From Clitoria ternatea (taxonomy: Eukaryota; Streptophyta; Magnoliopsida; Fabales; Fabaceae), in the NCBI GenBank assembly GCA_037962975.1, contig CM075675.1, positions 30,878,501 through 30,942,500 of the forward strand: 64,000 nucleotides of DNA, written 5' to 3'. A program made the position numbers and the translations under genes. The notes under the pieces were generated by a model. That model was not told the DNA's origin, did not search any database, and worked only from the letters and a program-made list of their open reading frames with translations. Of the stretch, positions 1 to 13,053 are shown in pieces (positions within the stretch are counted from its first letter, which is position 1; each line of letters opens with the position of its first letter).

Positions 1-1150
1 CTGGTCCCTTTGATTACCTTCTTCTGGCCCACTGACAACTTGCTTCGAGTTGTCGAGCATTTACAAATAATCTAAGCAGATGTTTATAGGATGTTAGTAA
101 AACTTCACTCTTTTTTAATTTCAAAATTTGGGTGGATGTAAGATACTCCTCTTGATTTTTATTTTTTTTTTACCGTTGGTTTGTTTTCCCTATTGGGTTG
201 GTCTGTAATAGGCAAAAGGGTCACAAGAATCACTGCCCATATCAGAAACGCTGGGGTCCCTTTGGAGCATGGACAAGGAAATAACAATGATAATCCTACA
301 ATTGAGTTTGGAAGATTTATGCATCCATATAGTAATAGACAAAACAGGGGCTGCGGAACTAGGAGACCCGCTAAGAAAAATTACAAGATAGCAACTTATC
401 CTCGTGTACTGGAATTTCCATGAGATAACAGTATCCTACACCGCTTACATCAGACAACAGCATCCCACACTGTTACATCAGATGACAATATCTCGCACCC
501 TTTAGTCATTATAATGTCTTATATATATATACACTGGATTTTCATTAGAATCCAAAAGCCTATCTAGCAATTTGAATGGAATGCAGTGTGGTAAGCTAGT
601 AGCTCAGAAGGATTCATGAAGACTGTATATTGCAAACCATGTAATGTAAATTTCTTATCAATGCATGTAATATGTACTAGATCACTGAGGCCCTACTGTT
701 ACTAATGCATCCATGTCACAGGAGTGCCAGTCTTGCTTAATATCTTTCTACCAATTATGACGTTAGGCATAGAGTGAAGAATATTATTAATGTTTTCTGG
801 ACCTATCTGTCCAATGGCAGCAAAGAGTGCCAGTCTTGCAACCTTGCTGCAGATTATAACAGCAGGCAAAACACAGAATCACTTCAATAATTATGCAAAA
901 TCATATTAAATGATAGAACAATCAATTAATCATTTAGAAAAGGCGGGGGGGATACAAAATAGGAGCTTTATAAAAACAAAGGATGCTAAAAGAAATAATG
1001 AAGCGCAACACATCAGAGATATGGAAAATTGGTAATAGTTCGTGAAGAATTACTCAACACCTACAATACTCAATAGGCAAAGGACTAGCTCAAATCCCTG
1101 ACCTGTACAAATAGTTCTCCAAACTTTTAATAAATATAAGGCTTTTAGAA
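1..1150. other. Intergenic DNA, no gene recognised
   Basis: AT-rich, non-repetitive DNA. An open frame of about 80 codons runs on the plus strand at 181-423, but it matches nothing I recognise and has no clear splice context. It is left unassigned. A short (TA)n run lies near 520. Confidence 0.5.
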
Positions 1151-2117
1151 TGATGTTCCCTAGTCTAGTAACAGTATCCCACTCTTTTTTAAGTTCATTG
1201 TCATTTGCAATCCATGATGTCGTCTTGGTTCTCTAACTCCACACTCTCATCTCTTGAAGAAGTACAGTAGACACTGTTAAGACACCTCTAAAACAACAAC
1301 AATAATAGTCTTACCCCACTAGGTGAGATAAGCTATATGGATTACATGATGCCGTCAACCTAAAAAAACAGAATTTCAGAGAGATTATCATGAGATCCCT
1401 TTTGATAAGAAAGGGATGATGGAGCTTACTCCACTAGGAAATCTCTACATGACACACAAATTTATCCAAATTAACATTGATAAATCCTGATGAAGAAGCT
1501 TACTTTTGTCTGTGTTTGGCTTAATAAAGCATCATTCATTGGTGTTGAAAATACAACATACTATTTGCCTTTGCTAAAAGCTACATTCTTAAACCTGGGT
1601 CCAAGAAGTATTAGCAAGGAACTTTCTTTATGTGGCTATCATATTCCTCAAGAATGTCTTGCTAAAATAACAAAAGCAACTATTTTACAAATTGGATTTG
1701 TCTGCGATCAGGACAACTATGTTTCTGTTCTTTTGGTGATACAATCATGAGTCATGACAAAGAACTTTGAACAATAATTTAACTGACTCTCTGGGCATGA
1801 AAACTAAATAAATGCCAGCATTGCATCAGAAGCTTAACCATTTAGAATATTCAGTATGTCCTGAAAGGATTATACAGCATAATACAAGTTATCCCAGCAC
1901 TAAAGAAGTTACAAATGTATACCATGAGACCCTGGTCTCCATTTTCAACCAGGGCTCCATCAATTAGTATTTTCTTGAACTTTTGTCACAAGGTTGGTCA
2001 GTTGGTTCATGATTGCTTAGCATTGGCTTAAATATAGTTAAGCTGGAGAGCAAATGCCCCTACGTAATATACACACAAAACCAAAAATAACAGTATACAG
2101 CCAATTTCCAGCTATTA

Positions 2118-2238
2118 ATACATACAATTGTATTTTGTTAGATTAGACACATGATGATATTTTATCAGCAAGAAAACTGCCATGTATGATCAGTCAGTCC
2201 AATAAATGTCAAATCTAACAAAATACAATTGTATGTAT
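2118..2238. repeat. Small inverted-repeat element (MITE-like)
   Basis: A 121-bp segment is bounded by a perfect 27-bp inverted repeat: 2118-2144 pairs with 2212-2238, each arm containing ACAATTGTATTTTG or its complement. The 67-bp middle is AT-rich and non-coding. This is the architecture of a miniature inverted-repeat transposable element, but I cannot identify a clear target duplication, so the family is unknown. It lies just downstream of the last recognised exon of the coatomer-like pseudogene. Confidence 0.55.
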
Positions 2239-2474
2239 CAATAACTGTATATCCTAAACCATTTTTGGGGTACATATTTGCATATATAAAAAATGGTGTG
2301 AATATGGTTTAATTTGGCACTTGTTCGATTAGATTCTAACCAACTTAAACGTAGGTAGCCAGATGGGAAATACTGTTTCATTTGTAAGTTTAAAGGGGAA
2401 AGAGAATCGAACAAAAACAAGTCACAGTTTCACTGAATACAGATAAGAAATTAGATGAGTCACTGAGAATATAC

Positions 2475-5400
2475 CGCTTTTCTGCAACCTTTGGTTTAAT
2501 TTTTTGAGCAATCTCCCAGTCTTTAGAGAGGTTTGGGTACTCATCAGGATCAATCAATGCTTCCCCAGCTCTCTTGCTTACCTATAATATGACACCAAAT
2601 TGACATGCATAATAAAACAACTAAGCAAGGTTGTCAGACTCACAAGTCTACCTAAACTCGTGGAGTCTAGGTAGACTCGAGTCGCTAACTCAACTTACGA
2701 GTTTACCTCATACTAAAACTAATATAAGGCATGAATCCAAACAAAATATAACATCCTAAAATAGTTAAAAACTGAAAATCCAACCATCCAAATACATAAT
2801 TAAAGCAAACCATTATCAATAAGTCATCATAACCACACATAAAACTAATCAAAGTTCAAATCAAATATGTTCCCTAGCTGAAACTAGAAAGCAACATCAA
2901 AGAAAATGAAACAAGCAGTAGTTTAAGAGGATGAGAAGAACTAAATTAAGCAAGAACAGTGGCCCTAGTCAGATTATGAAATGAAGTAAGAAGAATGAAA
3001 AAGGTAAAAAATGAACCTACTACTATTTGGTTTATGTCGTGGCGGCCTGAGACGGACCTCATCGAGTGTTGTCGGAATCAGAGCGGATAGGGGCACCGTC
3101 GGCATTGGTGTCGGAAGTTGGGTTTAAAATTCACAGGTCACGGGCAGGGCAACCAGGGTTCAAAATGGGGGTTGTGATGTTGAGAAACTAAAATATAAGA
3201 GGGGGGAAATTACCCAAAATGCTGCGTTTTGGTAATTTGGGAGTTAGGGTTTTGATTTGATCAAACTCGGTTAAACCCTAAACCCTAAACTGGCAAGGTT
3301 GCTTGATTCCAACCAATTCTACCTGAGTTAAAGAGGGCACAGGTTGCCAACCGAATCAACACAAAATTTGCACCTAGAAACATGGAATCATACATTTCAA
3401 TGAGTTAAAACTCCAGTTTGAAAACAATGCAACTGAGCAAGGGTTTGCATGATTTTACCAAAGTTTATTTTTCCAGTGGATCATAACATAGCATGAAGTA
3501 AATATGAAACTACCCACTCTATTTCCTTTTACCTTTAGCTTAAGATTATAAATCAGATGAGTAGAAGTAATTAATCTCCTATAGTTTATATTAAAATTAT
3601 TTTTAATTTTCTAATATGTCCTCTCTCTCTCATTACTTTCTCATTTCATACACTATTATTTATCTCTCTAAGGTTATAATTGAGAAAATAGTAATAAATG
3701 CAATCTTGAAATTTTAAACTAGTAATAGCTAATAAACAAAAGTTTCTTCAAAAGTGAAAGATAAATGGAAACTGAGGTAGTATCAATTGGACAGCACCTT
3801 AATCGGGTTATTCTTCCAAACTGTTACAGATCATAAAACATTGGTTGGAACTGGAAGGTACAACTGTGTCGTGGTAGCAGCTTCAAGTATCCAGTCACTG
3901 TGAGAGGAAGAAATTGGAAGTTAAACAGATGAAATATAAGAAAACTTCATGAATTTACCTGACTTGACTGCATAACTATGTAATGAAGACAAAATCTACC
4001 TTTCCGCTAACAACTGGATAAATTTTTCCAGTTCCCAACCAGGAAAAACATGTGAAAATAACTATGCTTCCGTTTCCTACCGTGATATTTGGCAAGAGAA
4101 GCAAGCTTTGATATTCCCTTCGCTTAGCATCTTCCACAGAAGGATAGAGTTGTAACAAACCACCATTTAAGTCCATTCCTAGGACTAGACATTGGTCTAC
4201 CGTTGCAAACTATAAAAATCACTGAAGAATCAGTGAGAGAAAACATTAAAACGCTTAAGTTTCACAAAGTTTTCAACAAATGTCATATTTGATGCACAAT
4301 AAATTTTGGCATCCAGCTTTTTCAACATATTGGGCCATCGGCATTAGCTTTTATCAATTTCAATAACAAAGCACACTATTCTTGCAACAAGAGTGAATTT
4401 CACACATTGGCGATCTCAAGAAACATGAAATCCCCAAATAAATATAAAAATTGTAATTGAGTTAAAAATTAGAATTCCTGGTTTCATTAACTTCAACGTC
4501 TTTGTAAGTAATGATAAATGACATTTTAACTATCTTACTTTTTGTAGAATATGTTTTAATTACATCTGTATATTTGATCAAATATTGTACGGAGTATTCA
4601 AAATCTCTAAGCATTGAAAGTCTCTGCCACAGTGAGCCTTTGGGTTTGTTGGGATTATGGTTTTGAATTTTGAGCAGCTGCTTTCCCCTACAAGTAATAT
4701 TATTGATCATGATGAATATTTCTTTGATTTGATGTAAGCCAGTAGTTCACTGTAGGTTGAACAACAACGTCTATTTAAACCACTTGAATGCATTTTTTTC
4801 AGATGGTATGTTCAGTTATTGAGATTTCAGTAAATTGCTAAAACCTGATTGTGTAATGCAATTAAACCCTAAAGTCAGGCATATGGAACCCTAGTATGAA
4901 ACCAAATTTTATTTCTTTTTGGTCTTCTAATAAACTTGTTTTTTCTTCTTGGGCTTTGGGTATGATACCAGAGATCAGAGTGAAACTTAGACACAAATCA
5001 AAATAACTTAAAATCAGAAAGATCAATTATCCAACTTTAGAACAATCGATTATCGATATTTAGCTTAAATAAGTTATGATTTCAAACAACTTCAAATATC
5101 ACAAATTTACAAACCATAATCAATTGCATTATCTGTTATGTTGAGCTCAAGGAAGATAAAGTCTGACACAGATACAGACAGCAGAAATTGTTGGTTAAAA
5201 GGTAGTCTTGATATAATCTCTCTCAAGGTCTATGCACTGTTTTATAGCAATAAAGGGACGGCATCGGTGGACCCTCCCAGTAACAAGGAAGTTTGAGGTG
5301 CCACCCAACTTTCCTGATCGCTCACCTTCTTGTACTTAGTTAGGACTGGGATTTGGGAGACAACATTTATGATTTGATTGATAGTGATCGGGCCATTCAT

Positions 5401-5893
5401 ATTACACTTTCATAGAGCAGCCTCGGTCACTTGCCTTTCTTCCCTTCCAAACTTGGAGTCTTTCCTGAAATTTCCATGTCTCAATAAAACACAATATTGT
5501 AAATGAATAGGAACAACCCTGCCATAGAACTAAAACTGCGCAAGAGAATACAGGCTTCAATGATTGGACAACATATCCTATTTTACAAGCTTAGCTCAAA
5601 ATTCTATTCAAACTTTCTAAAAACATAACAAAAAACAATGTCATTAAAATGCTCACTCCCTACATAGTTTAGCAACTGACCAAAGAAGACCATCAACTGA
5701 AATGGTCAATGATCACCAGCAAGAGCTTGAAATGTAAAACAACAAATTATAAGTTTCACAAGAACAAACCTGAAATATTTTACTAAACTTTATTTGAGAC
5801 GTAATTTTGCAGACAACATATTGTCCTCCAGAAGACAGAATAAACTCTAAAGCTAATCCTAATGACTTCGTTTCTCCAAGCCAGAGTAGTGTA
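2475..5893 (-). pseudogene. Decayed copy of coatomer subunit beta' (COPB2) gene
   Basis: Four exon-like blocks on the minus strand read in the order expected for plant beta'-COP, the WD40 subunit of the COPI coat in Golgi-to-ER vesicle transport. Block 5893-5770 encodes ALEFILSSGGQYVV then KITSQIKFSKIFQ, ending at a GT donor. Block 4209-4000 encodes DQCLVLGMDLNGGLL and VIFTCFSWLG. Block 3897-3798 encodes EAATTTQLYLP with an in-frame stop. Block 2581-2475 encodes EALIDPDEYPNLSKDWEIA, the counterpart of the family's ESLADPEEYPNLFEDW stretch. Intron-like gaps with AG/GT borders are kept, so this is a duplicated gene copy, not a processed one. The first block needs a frameshift near 5865, and most exons between the blocks are unrecognisable. 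A further C-terminal trace (ANDNELKKEW) may lie near 1175-1270. A 5' leader-like exon ending ATG-ATG-GT near 7000 is possible but weak. Almost certainly non-functional. Confidence 0.6.
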
Positions 5894-7840
5894 GATTATG
5901 GACTCACCATGGACTCACCATCTACACAAATCATAAAAAACCTTGCATTAACATAGAGCTTTAAGCTCTGATGGAAAAACATATCAAGATAAGTACAATG
6001 TAACATTAATATACTAAATGAAAAAAAAATCCAGAACACGCATTCAGATGAAAGACAAAATCAACTCCACAAGAAGGAATTTTGAGCATTTCCAGCTTTG
6101 GAATCAGCCATTATTAGCTCGTAAAACAGATTTAATGACACGCTCATTCAAATTAAAGATACTCAAAAATAATAGTTTTTTTAATCCATGCAACCTTGCA
6201 TAGGATAAGAAATCGAAAGTGAATGTTTTCATTTAAAATTAACATCAATTAGTTCCCTATGATTTCCAATTCAAGTCCAAAACAATTTTCAATAAAACTT
6301 TCTTGTATTGATTGATTGCCTTGTGCACGTGTTAGAAAAACCATAAAAATAAACTATAAACAAGTCATGGCACAAGATTGACAAAGCCATGCACAACACC
6401 AGTCACACTATGGAAATGCAGCAGATGAGAGGGAACACAAATACATAGAGAAGAGCAGTTTCTAAGAATTTAAGTTTTGAGGTATATGTTTGAATATCAG
6501 AGATACCTGATAGTTAAACATAAACACATGTGAATTGTTAACACACAAATGTGAATTAAACGAAGCAGCAAATTACAAAAGAAATAATAAATGAAACGAA
6601 CAACGCAAATAACAATTTCACTGGCTTTGAAAAATGAAAGTAGCAGTTAAATTCTTCAAAATCACCACAAAATTTGCACAGTAGAAAGCGAAACGAAAAT
6701 CAGCAAAACCTCGTCCATAACAATCAACAATAACACAAACAATACGAATCATTGATAAGTAAAAGGAAACTACAACCGTAACTGATATTTACAAACATAA
6801 ACTGAATTAGAAACTCGAAAAGAGCAGAGTGAATTTCCTAGTTTAAAAACGACAATGCGTTTCAAAATTTAAGCGAGAAAACAGTGAAAGCGTCACGAAG
6901 AAGCTCGTAATTTGCTTTCTAAAACTGATCGGAAGCGAAACAGAAAGGAATGGAAGAATCGAGAAAGAGCGAGTTACCATCATTGGATGACTGCTGCGAG
7001 AAGAAGCTTGGAAGTGACGAAACGACGACACTCTGGATGTGTAAGCGTTTATGAAAAGGAAAAACTTGAACCGGCTCATTTTAATTTAAAATGCTTCAAA
7101 ATTATTCCACTAATTTAAAAAAAAACATATTCCACTAAAATCATTACACGTGTATGACGAATTTTATATTAAATAAATTCAATATAAAAATAAATTATGA
7201 AGGGAGTAAATTCTCATGTAATTTATAATACTTATACATTTACTTAAAGGAGACTAGTTTACATCAAACTTTTATGAATTATGTAGTAATATATAAGATT
7301 TACAAATTTAAGGGAGATTAGTTCAGTTGGTTGATTTTGTGAATTGTTGTAAGTTTATTTCGATTTTCAATAAAACAAAAAAATATAATGGTGTAACATA
7401 TTCTCACCACTAATAATATCTATAATTAATTTAAGGATTTTAAAAACTAAAATGTATGAATAAATCAATATTGACTCGATTAGTAACACTAATTTAATAA
7501 AAAAAAAATTAACAATACTAACAAAAGAATTTCTGACACATTACTTAATAAGAGAAGTGTAATAACACCTCAATACCAAAATTATTAAATATTACAATTA
7601 TATTTATCAATGAAAAAAATAATGGGTAAATTATATTACATATTGATAAATTTAACAAAATTTTATTTAATATTTTTCTAACATAAATCTCTCATGATCT
7701 ATATAATAATATGATGATTTTTTGTGATATTGAATTATATAAGTGTAATTTGTTCAAAATTTAATGGTTGAACTTTTAACAAATGATTATTAATCTATTT
7801 TGTATTTTATTAAAATGTATCATATCCAGCTAGTACCTTT
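5894..7840. other. AT-rich DNA upstream of the coatomer-like pseudogene
   Basis: Non-coding and mostly AT-rich. A more GC-balanced patch at 6840-7080 looks on the minus strand like a transcribed leader followed by ATG-ATG and a GT splice donor. It could be the decayed first exon of the coatomer-like gene. Nothing else is recognisable. Confidence 0.4.
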
Positions 7841-7936
7841 GATTTTGTTCTAAAAACTGATAACCCACAAATAAGTTATCTAAATGTTGATTTTGTTCTA
7901 AAAACTGATAACCCACAAATAAGTCATCTAAATGTT
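7841..7936. repeat. Tandem duplication, 48-bp unit, two copies
   Basis: The 48-bp segment beginning GATTTTGTTCTAAAAACTG at 7841 is repeated directly at 7889 with essentially one difference (AAGTTATC versus AAGTCATC). It is a local duplication in intergenic DNA. Confidence 0.85.
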
Positions 7937-9599
7937 GATTTGGTCCCTAGGTTAGGCCTTAGACTTTTTTTTTGTAAGAAATGCGTCTTATTTATATAGG
8001 GCATAATAATATTTAATAAATATTATTAACAAATAAAGAGACGTGACTCTTTGAGAAGGAATCCCTTAAAGTCGTAACTATTGATGGGAACAGTTATATA
8101 TATATGAAAGGAAATCAAAATTCTCCTTTATCTTTGCCAACTAAGCATGTCTCATAATCCATTAATTATATTGTTGCACAATAAAAAGAGAAAAAAGATA
8201 GAAAGGTGTTTTCTCTTATCACATAATATCTTCGACATTCAAACATCAATTCAAAAACATGGATAAAAGTTACTGTTTCTAATCACTCTTAAACATGAAA
8301 ATAATTCTAAACATCCTTAATTATTAATAATTCATTAAGAAAGATAACATTTTTAACATCAGCTAAAGCCCGATTTAAAAGAGTTGTCCTTGGTTTAAAA
8401 TAATTACTTTAACTGGTGTAAAAGGATTTAAAGATCAATCTTTGGAGAATAATCTTATCTTTAGAGGTCTAATTCAAATGTTTTCCATTTGTTAATCTAA
8501 TATTTATAATTTATTATAATTTTAAGTTTTTTTTTACTAATTCCTATAAATAAACAATTGTGTTATAAAACCCAAAGGTGTGGTTAAGCATAATAAACTT
8601 TCCCTCTCTCTTAATCAAGTGTTAAGGATTTGATCTCTGTCTAGGGTATAAAACAACAAAAAGACCTTGAGGTAGATGTCTCACACATTGAGATGTTTAC
8701 AAACTAACAAAGATATTTGTCACTGTGTTAGTAGTCGCCAATGTAGACCCTAAGTTATACTAAACCTAAAAGATTGTGATATAAGTTGACATCATGGGAA
8801 GAACTATGTTAATAAAGAGAAAAAAAACATGATAAAAAATTATGGAGGATTTTAAGGATTTTAGATTATTAACTTAATAAAAAAAATCAATTTTGTTGTG
8901 TTTTAAAAACAAAATAAATATAACAAACCAAAACTTGATAATTGGATATTTTAGTTAATAAAAAACTATTAAAAAAGTGAAAATAAACAATTTTTTTGTC
9001 CCTTAGTTGGAAAGGTAAACTAAGAAGAAATAAGGGGGACAATGTTAGAACCCTATCTGTATCCTAACCATATACATATACATGTTGTTAGGGTTAAGAA
9101 AATTAAGTCTTTAAATAGAATAGAGACTTGCATAATTTCTCTTGAATTTTAAGGAAATGACCTTTTAATATATATTTTTGTATCAATTGTTAGATGAATA
9201 AGTTGATCAATTAAATTAAATTAGCAACCCTTAAATAAAAATTAATATTAAAGTACACCATTGCTAATTAAAAAGCCTTGATTGGTAAAATAAGAGAAAA
9301 ACAATGGGCACACAAAGACATGTCATCAAGTTGGTAGGCTTCAATTGGATAGCCTTTCAAGTTACACTCAAATTGGTCCCTATGAGGAGTTAAACCCTGT
9401 ATACATGCTTATTTAAATTATATTAGGCATTATTGAAGATTGGTCAGCCTTGAAATATAACGTTCCATCTAATTATTAGATTTTAAATCATGTATTTATA
9501 CCAAATTTAACTAAATATCACTTTAAATAATATGGTAGATATAGAAAATCTAGACCCTGTTGTGAAAAAGTTTAAGGAAAAAAATTTCAGCATGTTAGC
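7937..9599. other. AT-rich intergenic DNA, nothing recognised
   Basis: Long A and T runs and no convincing coding potential. The 8040-8180 stretch has retrotransposon-LTR-like character but has no ends that I can define. Confidence 0.45.
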
Positions 9600-12500
9600 T
9601 TCTTATGCACTACTCAGTAATTTATGTCTAATTGGAGCTACAAGACTCCAATTAAGGTGAATCCAATTGGTATATCTCTATAATTCAATTATCTGCAAAT
9701 GTTATAAAGAGGCCAAGGGCCAACCAGTCCGCATAAAATTTCAGCCTGAACACCCTTAGTGTTTCAGGCATAACTGGAGCTACGGACCTTCGATTGAGGC
9801 GATTCCAACGGAAAAATGTCCACGACTCAATTCTCTATAACTTTCATGAGGGAAGCAAGAGAAAATTCCAATCTCGCTTGAGAAAGAATTGGCTTGCTTG
9901 AGCGAGAGCCTGATTTTTGCTTGAGCGAGAAATGTCTCGCTTGAACGAAAATTTACTAGAATCTTTATCCTAGGTCTTGCTTGAGCGAGAATCACCAAGA
10001 GACCACCTTGAATTTCACTCTGGATCTCGCTTAAGCGAAAATTTCAGTAACTATACCTCAAAACCAACTTCCTCACCCCTAACTTACCCGCTTGGACTCC
10101 AATTACTGTGAAACTTCATGAGTACTATATTTCCCCAATTTCAGACCTGTTGACGTAGTCTGTTAGCCAAAATTCCTTCATATGACTAACTTATACACTA
10201 AAATGCATTAAACTCAATTTCTAGCAATTATAATGCATAACCCAGGTCAATTGCAACACAAATCATAATTTAACACTTCAAACAACTTTCAAATATCATA
10301 GAGTCTACCTATGCCTTTTGGGGATTTCTACACCCGCCGAAACTCTAAATCACCTATCCAGTTGATAACAATTCACATAATTTCATAACAGTGGCTTCTT
10401 ATTTCACATGTCAACTTTACTAACTACATGCCTTTGAATCTTGGCCAACCTTATGCACATGTGTAACACGTATACAACACAATACCTACCAATACTCATT
10501 CAATATACACAACAACCAATGGCTCAATGTCATATACCTTACAAAACCTCTCCATTAGCACATATAATCATCATCAAGGGTTCAATGCCCAATCACACAA
10601 ACATAACCTGGACATCATCATATTCCTTCATCAACACAACAAGCACAACATCAATGCTAAGCATAAGCCATCAAAATACCATCACATGATCCCATTCATC
10701 AACAACATAAGCATATATGCCATATATACATAATAAGTACTTCATCACCAACTTCTCAAAACATACTTCCTATACATATTTACAAATACACATATCAACA
10801 ATACAAAAGCCCCTCCTTGGCATTGCTTTATCTCGGTGGATTGGTCTCTACAACGTTTGAGTGGTCCCTGTCACCAGTCATTAAAAACAATTGTAAAGAT
10901 AAGTAACTAACTATATAAATTACTACAAATAATCCATAATATATGTATATACTCATATGACGGGAAAAGTATAACATAATGCAACAAGATCATCACATCT
11001 CTTCAATAACTCGAGTAACACCACTCTCGGCAGTAATGTATGCAATCATCATTTCATCCTCAATTTAAATAATAATCATTTTATCATTTATTTCAAGTAA
11101 CCACACGTCATCATCAATATAATTAGCAACACTTAATTGTCATTTTAATCAATATCAACTCAATTAAAATCACCATTGATTCTCAATTAAACATAAAATA
11201 TGACTTTAGTATCCAGATACTAAAAGGATCGACCGTCAGCTGGAGGTCCTACCTGACACCTCGTGAATCCTACCTAGCCCACCAAGCCCGTCTAGCTCTC
11301 TTCCTGACCATTGGGTCCTACTTGACCATTGTGTGGCTCAATGGGGTCATAAATGACCACTAGAGCCAAAAAAGAGGGTAATCCATACTGATCGGCCATT
11401 CACACCACAACACAACATGCATCCATAGCATTTACAAGTCATCAACATCTCAATTTCATCAATATTCACATTCTCTTATCAAATAATGCATCACATCTAG
11501 TCTCAACATTATAGTCATCACCTTGGGACCACCACGTATGCCACTGCAACCATTAAATCAACACCCACATTTATATTTCTCAATCCATCGACATAGCCCT
11601 ACAATTTTAATTCATCAATCAACGATTCATATTTCATCCCAATTTTAATTCGTCCTCATGTATCAATATCAAATATCATCATCATATCATATTTTCATGA
11701 CACAATCAACTACCACATTATCAAACATTTAGTTACCAATATCTCAATATCAATCACTTATATATATATATATATATATATACATATATCATCAACAACA
11801 TCATACAATGTACAATCATCAATATGCACTATGTTAAAAAATAACAATTCATCATTTAACTCATTTCTCAGCATCATAATTCACTATTAATTATATTTTC
11901 ATCACTATCACTCACTTAAATTCATTTATACTACGCAATTATATTCCATACCTCGATAATATATATATATATATATATGCATTTTAAATTACCTAATTAT
12001 GCTACCCTCTTCCCGTGCTCGTCAAACGGCTTCAACTCGTATTTTTATTAATATATACGCCCGATACACCCATTTACCTTGACTTTGAGCCTGTGTAACG
12101 TTGAATCAATTGCCAAGTTCCCAAACTACTTCAAATATCTAATTTTAAGGAATTTACATATCAGAACTAGGCGTCAACCTCCGAAACTATAATCTAATTC
12201 ACTGAAATAACTTTAGGATATTTCTAAATGATTTAGGAACTTACCCCGACGTCCTTTGGCCTACGTTCTAAGTTCCACCTCATTGATTACTCTGCCAATC
12301 TTTGTTTTGAACACTACAAATACCAAAACCACACTCCGTTAATGAATTCGAAACACCCATCGCCGACAAAGTCATTTACAAGTCCCTGAAAGTTATAGAA
12401 TAAAAACCGACTCCTCTCTCCCCCGTGAACCCTATGCTCGGCGAAGAGAAAAAGAAGGAGGAATTGCAACATTGACACTACCCATCACACGTATCATCAT

Positions 12501-13048
12501 TTACAAGCTTCTATGGACCATAAATGGTAAAAACAAAGACCCCTACTATAGAACCCCATTCAGCCAAGAATGAAGAATAAGAGAAATGATATCGAAATAT
12601 ACAATTGAAGGTACTTATACGTAGGTCTCGCTCCCGGGTTCCAGAAACACTTCCAATTTGAAATTTTGTCAACAAATCGACTTCCAGTTTGAAGCTTAAA
12701 GATGCGTGGCCATGGACTCCCTCTCTCTTGTTTTTTCGCTCTCTTTCTTGAAGAAGGGGATGGGAAATGAATTGGAGACATTAATTTACTTTAAGGGCAA
12801 ACTAGTAGTTTCACTCTATTTTCTTTTCTTTTTTTTTCTTTAATTCCTTAATTTTTTTTCTCATTTTCTTTTTAATTTAACTTTAACATAATAAATTTCC
12901 TTTTATAATAAAACTCCCCATTCATAATTAAATTTTTATTTATATTAAATCTCACAATTATTTTATTTAATTTTCGTTAATCCGTCAATAATTTATAATT
13001 TAACCGCTCACCACTTTATTAATTAATTTAATTAACAGGGATGTTACA
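9600..13048 (-). mobile_element. LTR-retrotransposon LTR remnant, minus orientation
   Basis: On the minus strand the sequence begins at 13048 with TGTAACATCCC, the canonical start of one family of plant Ty3/gypsy LTRs. A leader-like GC-richer block follows at 12780-12300, then a long CAT/ATC-rich body, then palindromic CTCGCTTGAGCGAG-type motifs at 9885-10035. Last come two approximately 165-bp units at about 9625 and 9775, each containing GGAGCTAC. The same order is seen in the related LTR at 47127-50354 (plus orientation). No internal coding region is attached. The lower boundary is not sharp and no target duplication was found, so it may be truncated. Confidence 0.55.
9885..10035. repeat. 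Cluster of palindromic CTCGCTTGAGCGAG-type motifs
   Basis: Several variants of a CTCGCTTGAGCGAG palindrome are packed into 150 bp (for example TCTCGCTTGAG, TTGCTTGAGCGAGA, TCTCGCTTAAGCGA). The same motif clusters in other elements of the window at 27585-27750, 30005-30240, 32025-32370, 35025-35190, 36325-36375, 46825-46875 and 49895-50165. Confidence 0.8.
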
Positions 13049-13053
13049 TGAAA

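Noticed and set aside
1490..1750. 86-codon plus-strand open frame starting MKKLTFVCVWLN
   Set aside because: No homologue recognised, no supporting splice context, and it lies within decayed DNA near the coatomer-like pseudogene.
9885..10035. CRISPR-like array of repeats and spacers
   Set aside because: Repeat spacing is irregular and the repeats vary in sequence. The palindromes recur in plant retroelements, and the genome is a plant nuclear one.
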